Below, in pieces: positions 10,967 through 21,400 of a stretch of DNA of 64,000 nucleotides. The DNA is from Helicoverpa zea (Eukaryota > Arthropoda > Insecta > Lepidoptera > Noctuidae). The number at the start of each line of letters is the position of its first letter. The stretch's first letter is position 1. The DNA is taken from NCBI RefSeq assembly GCF_022581195.2, contig NC_061470.1:10974001-11038000 (forward strand), given 5' to 3'. The notes under the pieces were generated by a model. It was not told the DNA's origin. It made no database searches and saw only the letters and a list, made by a program, of their open reading frames with translations. Both the position numbers and the translations under genes were made by a program.

Positions 10967-13130
10967 TAGTGTATTCACGGAGACGAGTTAGTATAGCGCC
11001 TTCTCTATTGCACATTTTCATACAAATGACAAAGACAAAAAAAACTTTTTTAGGATCAGTGGGCGTTAACAATACCTTAGAAATGTAAACGTGCGTTCAC
11101 ACTGCGCTTCTTAAAAGTACGCTTAGTTTTTTCTTGCGGCTTCGTCTATCGTATTAATTGAGAGACATTTTGATAGAATTTATTTATTGTTACCTACTTT
11201 TTTATTTAACTGATGGATATGAAGGAAAGAAATAAAATCGAGAGTTAATGATTATATTTTCTTTATTATATTATAATATCTACCTAGTATACATTTTCAT
11301 AACATATCATCATCATCATCACTCTCCGTACTATCGCTACTGTCGTTTCCTACATTTATTATGAATCTTTCAGTCATTGCTTCCACATTTCTGTCCATGG
11401 CATCCATTTTGGGCTCAACTATTTCTTTGACATGCTTTATACATTTTTTCCATTTCTCTGCGTCAATATATTGAATGGAATCCTTTAATACAATTTTTAA
11501 TTCTGCCATTTTGTGTGTTTTCATGTGTGAAGCTACATTTCCTTTAACTTGAGCCCACACTAGCTCAATTGGATTTAATTCGCAATGATACGGTGGCAGT
11601 CTCAGTACAGTTTTGTTTTGTGACTTTGCCATTTCGTCTATAATACAAGCGTCGTATCGCTGTCTATGGTTTTTAACAATGTTTAATAATTCACGTTTCA
11701 ACATTTCAGCGTTACAGCTAATATTTTTTTCGCGTAACCAATTACATATATCCTGTTTTTTAGATTTGGCCGTTGGGATTCGCTCTATTTTCCTAGAGTG
11801 ATAGGAAGCGTTATCCATGACTATCACAGAATTATCGTCCAGCATATTTAAAACTTCTCTAAACCAATTTTCAAATTCTTCGGCATTCATCTCCTTGTGA
11901 TAATCGCCTTGTTTCTTCGACTCAAACATATTTAGACCACCTTCGACGAATCCATCCTCACTCCCAATATGAGTAATAAGTAGTCTTTTGCCTTTTCCTG
12001 TAAAGAGAATATAAAACATGTTATAAAACACGTGTTTCAACACTGAGAACATAACTATAACTTAATGATAATAATAACAATGGATGTAGCGCACCTGGGC
12101 CAGTTTTCTATGCAAAAATTGGGAAAAAGTATTTTATTATGATAATGCTCATTTATGACAAAAGAACAATAAACCGGTCATTAGCACACATGCGCCGCTT
12201 AAAAATTAATATTGACCATTACATAAATAAAAAATACACACCTGAAGGTGTTTTCAAGCCAGTTGTTAGTCCATTAATAAAAGCGTCTCGCCTGCTTTTC
12301 ACTGTGGTATCGACCCAAGCTTTTGAGGTAGTGTGACCTTCATTCACCCAAGTTTCATCTAAATAGTAGATTTTTTGATGATTATTTCGTGCATTTTTGA
12401 TAGCTCGCAGATAATTTCTTCTCCAAAAGAATATGTCATCGCGATCCAGCAATAAGCTGTTTCTGCTTCTCTTACAAAATTTAAAACCAATTTTTTTCAA
12501 TATTTTATGTAGCGTCGTTCTCTTTATAACGCCCAAAGTGCCATCATCACTGATTTTCTTTAAAATCTTATCAAGAGTAGGTATTTCATTCTGCGCGAAG
12601 AAATTGTGGACTATATTTCTGATGGCACATTTTGTAAAGTTATCAATCGTATCAACAATTGACAAACGTTGCTTCAATTTCTTCGGAGATTTTAGCTCGC
12701 CACTATCATTCTTCTCTTTTACAATTCTATGAACAGAAGCCCAGTGAACACCTAAAGAAGATGCAACTGCTTTCAGAATGTCACCCTTGGAGGCCGAAGA
12801 GTCTGCATTTCTCATTGCGTGGTACATATTTAAAATCATAGTCTTCTCGGTAGACAAAAAAGCCCGCCGTTTTCTTTTAACAGCAGATTGTTCGATATCC
12901 GCCATTATCTCAATCAAAGCAATCAATCATATAATCCAATACACCAGCCGGTTCACAAGTTGAGCGCACAGTCACAAAGAAGAGCACGTCTGCACAATAC
13001 GGGAAGTATGAGTAGACTAAAAAGTACTCGTACTGTGTACACCGCCTTAGCATTTATCACTGACCAATCGCAGTTAAAAAATTGTGTGAGTGAGATAGCG
13101 CTCTACTAACTCGTCTCCGTGAATACACTA
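10967..13130 (-). mobile_element. IS630-Tc1-mariner-type transposon, apparently intact (2164 bp)
   Basis: TA target duplications (10965-10966 and 13131-13132) flank inverted repeats beginning TAGTGTATTCACGGAGACGA and identical for 27 bp at both ends. The transposase reads on the minus strand. Intact reading frames and near-identical ends suggest recent insertion. The element lies inside an older MITE. Confidence 0.9.
11297..12926 (-). CDS. mariner-type transposase with one intron
   Basis: This enzyme cuts and pastes the surrounding element. Exon 1 is 12242..12926 and exon 2 is 11297..11997; the 244 bp intron has GT...AG ends, and the join restores a Gly codon (TPS-G-KGKRLL), giving about 461 residues. 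The N-terminus has helix-turn-helix-like segments (KGDILKAVASSLGVHWASVH). The DDE catalytic core shows YYLDETW (first Asp), VIVMDNASYHSRK (second Asp) and LPPYHCELNPIELVWAQVKG (Glu). I count 82 residues between the second Asp and the Glu, far more than the 34-39 of ordinary Tc1/mariner. The C-terminus is an acidic Ser/Asp tail ending DDDDDML. No stop or frameshift is visible, so it may be active. The start could be the Met at 12926 or the one seven codons later (MADIEQS). Confidence 0.88.
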
Positions 13131-13566
13131 TAGTAAATGCAATTTTGATAAAAATATTGATTTAATTGTAGAAAATAGCAATATTTGTTGAAATACAGAA
13201 ACGTAACATAAAAGAGTTTGTTTGAAAAAGTACTGAATAGCACTTGGATTACTTTTGCACAACCTCACTTCATACTCAAAAGTTCCAAAAATCGACTTAG
13301 CTCCATTTTGTCAAAAATGTTACTTGGATCACTTCTGTTCTTAACTAGCCATTTATTGTATTCAGTTTGAATTTTATATTAGTCATACATGCATTGATCG
13401 ATTTATACAGGTTTGCTACCTAGTAAAAAGCCCAATCAAAATATTACATGTCACATTATTGCTGGGAATTTAATTTGTATTCTCAATTAAAAGGGCATAA
13501 AATACTTTTATTTCATTCGGATAATCACACAATTAGTTACTGATTGCACAAGAGACCTACACTAGG

Positions 13567-13682
13567 ATGAGTTGCACCACTAACGATAACCAGTAACCGT
13601 GAATTGCCAACTATTGGTCAAATCGCTGATTTGACAATTGGTTGTTGAAAAATGGTTCGGTTATCGCCATAATTAAATGCAA
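13567..13682. repeat. small imperfect hairpin element (MITE-like)
   Basis: The left side, gttgcaccactaacgataac, pairs imperfectly with the right side, which ends ggttatcgccataattaaat then gcaac. The centre pairs at ttggtcaaatc and gatttgacaa. It is about 115 bp. Confidence 0.45.
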
Positions 13683-14475
13683 CGCTTCGTACCACTTATC
13701 ATATAAGAATCGTGATAGCTTCGATAACATTATAATGACTTCAGTCATTTAGACTGATGACTGATATCATTATAATGGTATCTGCTTCCTAATCAAAGGA
13801 GTTTATTCCTACCTTTGTCATTACACTTACCAGAGTCTGACAGACTCACTACTCTATAATAATTAAAGTATTTAACACTCATATGGGGATAAGATGCTAA
13901 ACTTAATATATATGTAGTACATAAATGCCGTATAAACTAGGTTTATAAAAATATACAATTTGTCAATAAAGTAAAAATATTGCAATGATCAGTTAAATAT
14001 GAACGAAGCTGTTATTTCATGTAACTGAAAAACATTCAGCAGTTAATTTAACGGCCGATGAAACACTGAATCCTCTTTTGAACAAGTTTCATACAAAATG
14101 TATGCAAAAGGGGAATCGACCCTGTGTCCGTTGGTTTGTCAAACTAACATTTTTTAAAGCTTTTCCTTATTTATTGTTGTGCCAGACTCATCACATGGAT
14201 TGGAGGCGATATGAGGCATAGCTTCGAATATATCTCACATAATGGTGACAAGAAAAGTCTTACAAAAATATCTGAGACACTGCTTGTCGCTTGCAACCTA
14301 ACGGTAGTGTTGATGTCGTAAATATAAGGGCATAAATCTTTGTCTTCATAACTATGACTCCGTGCAAAAGAAGGCACAATCAATAAAATAAATGAAAATT
14401 AAATTATTATAGGCTTTAGATGTCCGTCATATCACATAGTTTAGTAAGACTAGGGTAAACATGTAGCACGCTTAC

Positions 14476-14602
14476 GCCCAAGTTCACCGACAACATCAGT
14501 TTTCTTAAAACAAATGATTACTAAGAACTTTTACATTCAATTTTCGAAGTAGAGAGTTGTTTTTGGAAAAAACGGCCTTTTGTGCTGTCGGTGAACTTAG
14601 GC
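14476..14602. repeat. small inverted-repeat element (MITE-like)
   Basis: The ends are CCCAAGTTCACCGACA and the matching TGTCGGTGAACTTAGG, with an AT-rich centre. A diverged relative appears at about 14996-15126 with gaattcaccaacaa at one end. Confidence 0.5.
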
Positions 14603-15181
14603 CAAAAATAACAATTACAAATCCTAACACTTCAGTATAATAGTTATACCACGTTGTAAATCACATTATCTGACATAGTCAAAGGTAAAGCATTCGTAAG
14701 TACAGATTAAAACTTATCTATCCTAACGCCGCTATCCTATTACTCTAATGTATGCTGGTTTAAATTATAGGAGCCTATTGAACTACGCTTATTGATCTAC
14801 TTGTCTTTTGATGTTATTTCTGCTCCATGTAGATTGACTTAATCAATCAATATTTTATTCAGATAATACAATCCTTAAAGGTAAAAAAATACAGAATTCA
14901 TAAGCAGGTCAACATACAGGCCAGGTATATCACAAGAGACTCCCAAGTAATGCATTAACATTCTACAACTTTTTTACGGTATTTTACTAAACTTGAGGCC
15001 CGAATTCACCAACAATATAAACGGCAGTTAATCCGTTTTCTCAAAACAACTGTTAATAATGAATTTTCAAAGTAAACAGTTGTTTTAAGAAAAAATATGT
15101 CTATCTTGCCAGTTAACTGGGGGCCAAATCGTACAACAAATTCATCAAGACTTAAAACCTTTTCGGTACTGGCCGAAACAA

Positions 15182-15463
15182 TTACAAATCGACATTGTTC
15201 AAGTTAGAGCCCGAATGTGTGGGCAGATCATCATGTACTAGTAAGGTACCGATCGGCACGACGGCTTCGTCTCGTTCGCGCAGTTTGCGCATCTCGTTGC
15301 GCAGTTTATCCAGTACTGCGTAGTTCGGTTCGTTGTGTCGTGCCTTGTCTTGCAGGAGGGTGATCTGCTGTTCTTCTAGTTTCTTCTCCTTGCAGCTTTT
15401 AACGGAGCGGGAGCCGTAGAGGCGGAGGAGAGAGCCCCAGGATCGAACGTGGGGGTGTAACGC
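15182..15463 (-). CDS. pasha: pasha exon 10: C-terminus and stop
   Basis: This exon begins ALHPHVRSWGSLLRLYG and continues through a Lys/Glu-rich helix region (NYAVLDKLRNEMRKLRERDE) to the TAA at 15182-15184. Confidence 0.95.
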   Translation of the reverse strand, partial: ALHPHVRSWGSLLRLYGSRSVKSCKEKKLEEQQITLLQDKARHNEPNYAVLDKLRNEMRKLRERDEAVVPIGTLLVHDDLPTHSGSNLNNVDL

Positions 15464-18400
15464 CTGGATGATGGAAATTTTGTATTTTTTTTTGCTTGTA
15501 TGGGCAAAAAATGTCAATCTCGATAAATATAACATGTTTTGTCCTTTATAGGGTTTGAAAACCAAAGGAGTTTCTGTTTGATAACAGAGTATTGTTTGAA
15601 CAAATTCGTTTCAAAATTTGAAGGAACTCTAATCTTACGCACTTTAAAATTATAAATAAGAAAATAATATCTTGGAAATCCAGTGAGTTCCTTGAAGGGT
15701 AAGTATGTAAATAGGTACCTGTAGTATAGCCTGCGAGGCTCGCTGCTTGGCGGTCTTCTTGTTCTTGCTGACGACGGTGGCGGTGTGCTTGCCTACCTTC
15801 ATCGTCAGCTCGATCTTCTGATACTCCAGCTTCTTCATCTATATACCCACAAGGAAGTACATCAGTGACTACACGAGGTACATAAGGTACATACGGGAAT
15901 ACATAAGGTAGTAGATGAGAAAGTTTATAAGGGAGAATATAGGGGTAGTACTATCTATGATGATTTATCAGCCGAGTGGGCGGGGCCGTCACGTTGTCCT
16001 GATGACGTGATTACGAACCCAAAACAAAAATGTGAAAGACTGCCAAGTTCGATAATATGGGAATGCTTCGCCTATAAAAGAAGTGAGATCTGAATAAGTA
16101 CCAAGTTCCATACACATACCTCAGTTAAAAATAGTTGCTTTTTAATGATGTTACTTGGCAAGTTTTCATACACCGTTATAAACCTACTAAACGCAATGAA
16201 TCAAGTATTTAATTTTCTATTAAAACTTGCCAAGTAACATCACAAAAAAGCAACTATTTTTAACTGAGGTATGTGTATGGAACTTGGTACTTATTCAGAT
16301 CTCACTTCTTTTATAGGCGAAGCATTCCCATATTATCGAACTTGGCAGTCTTTCACATTTTTGTTTTGGGTGGGATTTCATTTATTTTTGTAAGGTTGTT
16401 TATTTTTATTTTTTCTTATGATGAAGTTAGTTAAAGAAATGTCTCATTTATACTATCTTTTAGATTTTTTTATATGCACTATGTTTCTTACAAAGAAATG
16501 AACTAGATTAAATAAATGGACTAGATTTACCAACTGACTGACATGACATGTTATCATATATTATGTTCGTGGATCAAAGTTACACATTCGTTATTTTCGA
16601 AAGTGATTCACACTTGGCCGTTTTCAGATTTTTACTTTACTTTGACTAAATACAAACCTTTGTACCATTCGAAGATATATTATATAAATATAGATAAATT
16701 TAGTAGTTTTAGTTCCTTAGGGGTATAAATTTACACCGGGTATAAAATACCTTCATTATTTTGAAACCGACTCACACTTGGCCATTTTCAGATTTTTCCC
16801 TTTACCTTGACATAAAGACCTACCTCCATGCCAAATTTCAAGTCAATACGACCATTGGAAGTGGTCTAGGTTTTTGATGAGTGAGTCAGTGAATCAGTCA
16901 GTCAGTGAGTGTATAGTAAAAATAGCTATTTTCTGACGTCAATATCTCAAGACCTACAATAGGTATATTAATGAAATTTTGTATTTTAGATAAGTGAGGG
17001 GGTCTCAACAGATACTAGAAATTTGATATGCATAAATAAAATAGATTTTGAGTTACAGGGGGGTCGAATTTGGCCCGAAATGGTTCGTGTAATATAACCC
17101 ACGGCCGGTGTGTCGCTTTTTTTGCTCGAACTTGGCGGACACACTGCCGTGTGTCTAGATTCTGATCCTTAAGAGTTATAATAACAAGTTATATGTGCTG
17201 ACCTCAATTGAATGTTACTTGTGAGGGTATGGAAGAAAAAAACAGGCTGCGCCGACTCCAAATAACATTGGAACAAGACAGGAGGACGAATGCTAATGCC
17301 CTGACCTCAGTATGTATGTGTCGGTCTCCAGCGCCGAAGTTCCTCAGCAGGCAGGTGCGGAGGATGGCGTGGGGGGATGGCTCGAAGGTGGCTGCACAGA
17401 ACTCCGTGATGCGCGGGTCTTCGATGCCCACGTAATCGAAGAACTGAGGATAAAACTCCAGCTTATACTCTATTTTAATTAGACATCATCATCTTATCAA
17501 AGTTCGGAAATACGTCTGGCTGCTACACTAGTGCGGGACTCTGACTGCAGCCACATACATTCGCTTACTCCCGCTCTAGCTGCCGTGCAATCAGGCGTAT
17601 TGTCTGCCGCAGCCAGGACACCGTGGCTGCCCAGTGCGGGGGCTCCTAGTATCGCTTTCGATTCATATAAGTAGTGCTTTTAGTGGTATCAAAAATAGCA
17701 AAATTCTATCTCTAGTAAGCAAGCAGGATCGAGATGATCAGTCTTCAGTGTATGGCAAGTGAACTGACCGTGAAGTCGGGCTCGGGGTCGGGCTGGGCCG
17801 TGGGCTCGAGCTGGTCGCGCATCTCGGGGATGAGGATGTGTATGGAGCTGCGGGCGGCGGCGGACTTGGCCTGGCGCTTGCTGGAGCCGTGGCCCACGCC
17901 GTACTGCATGCCGCCGATGTACACCGTCGCCTGGTACGGGGTCGCTGCGTTCTCTGTATAACAACGTCAGATAATACGGTTCATCGATCACTACATACTA
18001 TAAAACAAAGTCGCTTTTTCTGTCCCTATACGCCTAAATATACGAAACCGATTTTCATGCGGTTTTTTAAATAGATAGTGATTAAACGAGAAAGGTTTAT
18101 GTGTAAAATAACATACATTAAATAGTGGATATATACTGTTATCCCGACCGAAGCCGGAGTGGATCGCTAGTAAATTATATTCGCTTTGTTGTTTGAAAGC
18201 TTGTTCATAACTACTTCATCTTCTCAGCCATAACTCTAGGAAGCGTTGAAAGAGGGACGTTTTTATAGGTGTGGACGTGAAAAAGTGCTAGTAACCTAAT
18301 TTAAATGAATATATTCAACTTTGACTATTAATCTATACTAATGTTGAGAAGTTGAGAAGTTGGCTTGCGAGATAAAATTATTAGTATCAGATTTGGTTTT

Positions 18401-21400
18401 ACATATATGCTTAGAGAAATGTTTGGCATATGTATGACTGACCGAGTTGCCGGAACTCGTAGACGGGCTGCTTCTGCAGCGCCCGGCGCACGTACTCGTG
18501 GAAGACGGACAGGTAGCTGCGCCCGTTCATGTTCATCACCCAGTCGCGCTTGCTCGCCTTGCCGGCCGCTGCGAATACAAGCAAAACTTCTTATTTACTA
18601 CAAGCAACGCTCATTATCGAACCGGGGAACCGGGGTTGAATCGGGTAATCAAATATTCTGACAATGATGTACAATGACATATATTTTTAGTACTACCGAA
18701 AATCGTTGATGTCTCAAAGAGGCTGCAGGATTGTTCTAAAGAGTGTCCGCGGCCCTGATACATAATAGGCTTAAGAAGGAACATAACGGATTTTAGTCAA
18801 AATAAGAGTCTGACACTACCGCTGCGCCTACAAGGGGAGGGGTCACTTGATAATATCCCATTAAAAATACTGTCTCACAGAAGTTCACTCGTAACTGATC
18901 GTTTTGGTCATGACCACCCTGACCTACAGACCTACCTGCATCTCCACTCATGTTTCCTTTACAATATACGTTACCGTTGTTATCGTCGGTGCTGGCGGCA
19001 GGCTGCGCAGGGATGGTGATGAGCTTGGTGCCCTCGGGCAGCGTGGGGTACTGCAGCGTCTTGCGGGCCTTCGTGTACTTGCGCCGGTCCGCCCAGCGTC
19101 TGCGGGACACCATATTGTTACCAAGTGTATTTATTTATGATGTTGTTCTATAAGGTCACAACATAAACAAAAAATATACGGCAAAACTTTCTAAGATATC
19201 TACAATTTATAGATCAGGAAGTATTTATAGTACACCTCTGGTGTGTACTACACCAGAGGTGTTACGATTATTTTGACTCGGTTTATTTAGATTTATTTTT
19301 GTGTGTTGCTTTTATCTTCTGTGTGAATTTCAATGCAAATGCAATACTCACTTAAAATGCATGATATAAACAGTCTTGAACTTAAACAGCTTCTTGCAGT
19401 AATCGTTGATTTGTTCGGCAGTTAAGTGCTGAGTCTTCCAACTGGTGTTTATCGTCTCAACCCTGGGAGGAGGCATCACAATACCTCCCGGGAGAACTAC
19501 AGGCTGTCTGTTCAGTGGAACTTCCACATCTCCATTACTAGTCGATTCATGACTAGTTCCCTCTCCACTTGGCCCCGCCATTTCACTATCAACTGATACA
19601 TCGGGTTTCTGGTCCACAGATTCTTCAGTTTCCTTGCTAGCTGTGTCAGGATTTTCTTCAGCGATTTCTTCAGTCTTTTCTACAGGTAAAACTTCATTAC
19701 TATCTGCAGTTGCTTCACCATTATTAAGGTTTTCATATGTCATATTTTCTAAGCTAGCGTGTCCGTTCATGTAGGGGCACTGTACTTCTTGTTTGACATT
19801 AGTTTCGTCTTTGACGGTGACCTCGCAAGAAGGAGCTGGTTCAGTGACGTCACTGGGCTGGGTGCTGTCCATGCTGGGCTGGCTGTGGTCCATGCTGTCC
19901 TGGCTATTGTCATTGTTCTCTGTCTTAGGCTGCGTGTTCACCCAGGTGCCCGCGCGGATCTGTTCTGCAATCTTCTTGTCGATCTCCTTCTGTTTCTCCT
20001 CTTCTTCGAGAGCGCGCCGGTACGCGTAGCAGGGGATTGCACTTATTGGTATCTCGTGTCTCTGTGGACAAATGTAGGTAGATTTGCTGACTCAAAATGA
20101 TTAAGAGGGCCTATGTTCGAAAAAGGGTAAGACCAATAGATAAGGGGGTAGCAAGAATAATTTAGTCTTGTCTGTCTTGAATAATATTTGAAAGCAGAAA
20201 AACTGCCATACACGAGGAATTTGAGATCACGACTATAATGTTTCGGAAATTTCGAGGCTGGTAGACTATATAGTACATAGTTGAATGCTGCCTCATTTTA
20301 AGTGCCTCAATACTGACCCTGGTGTTGCCTTTGCCGAGGAAGTATGGCTTGGAGAGCGTGCAGACGCGCGTGGCTCGATGCATGTACACCGGCATGCCAC
20401 TCACGTGACGCACCATCGTCCAGTCCAGCGGCAGCACCTCGAAGTGATTGACACCCTTCTCTGCGGAACGGCACAGGGTTCACACCATGGAGTAAGGAAG
20501 ACGAGCCGAGATGCCACAAGAGATAAGTCAGACTTCATATAGATCAAATACGAACGGTGTGTGTGACCAAAACGATCAGTTACTTGTGAACGAACGAGAA
20601 GTTCCCCGTTCTTTGAGACATCTGTCAAGGATTTTTTGGTTTTACAGTAACCCCAAATTTTGATGCCAGCATTTTGGTGATGCTACTTTCTAAGGAATAT
20701 TCCGTTACGACATCTCCGATCGTTTTTTCATTCTCCATGGTTGATGCCAATCAAGTATCGAAATATGGCGTTTTTAAACCTCAGCTGTTAGATGTTTGCC
20801 TGATATATGTATAGTGAATTTTTCAAACAGAATGTAACTTGTCACAGTAACTGATACTTACCTTCTAATACAATCTTTTGTCTAGTGATGTAGGCTTTCT
20901 CCTTCTGCTTTGGAGCTCCCTTGAAGTCCTCTGGAAGGTCTTCCTCCAGCATCTTTTCAATTTCCTCCTCGGGCAGACCTTGAGATACACATTCTACCTT
21001 TACTAGCCTATTATGTCATTTTAACAGGTGTTCTTAACTCATACATGGGACAAGCCTTTCAGATCATATTTTTTTAATTGAAATGTTGAAATTAAATCAA
21101 TTATACAAAAAGAAGTTGCGAAATGTAAAAGTATAAACATAATTATATATAAATATTATAATAATATACCTGATATTCAAGCGCAAGATTTCTTTTTTTT
21201 ACACATCACATATGCATAAAACTGTTATTAATTTTATTGAAATACTAGCTTCTGCCAGCGGTTTCACCCACATCCCGTAGGAACTACTTCCCGTACCGGG
21301 ATAAAAAGTAGCCTATAGCCTTCCTCGATAAATGGGCTATCTAACACTGAAAGAAATTTTCAAATCGGACCAGTAGTCCCTGACATTAGCGCGTTCAAAC

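Larger units (their letters stand above)
10799..13351. mobile_element. MITE-like element interrupted by the mariner-type transposon
   Basis: An inverted repeat of about 39 bp bounds the interval. The left end starts TGGCTAGGTAAGAACAGAAG at 10799; the right end, read in reverse from 13351, starts TGGCTAGTTAAGAACAGAAG, and both continue into tRATCCAAGTARCATTTTT. Removing the inner 2.2 kb element leaves roughly 390 bp, a typical MITE size. No clear target duplication was found. Confidence 0.6.
13352..15181. other. intergenic spacer between 14-3-3 epsilon and pasha 3' ends
   Basis: This AT-rich stretch contains three small imperfect inverted-repeat elements (about 13567-13682, 14476-14602 and 14996-15126). 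Some of it may be the pasha 3' UTR on the minus strand. No gene was recognised. Confidence 0.5.
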
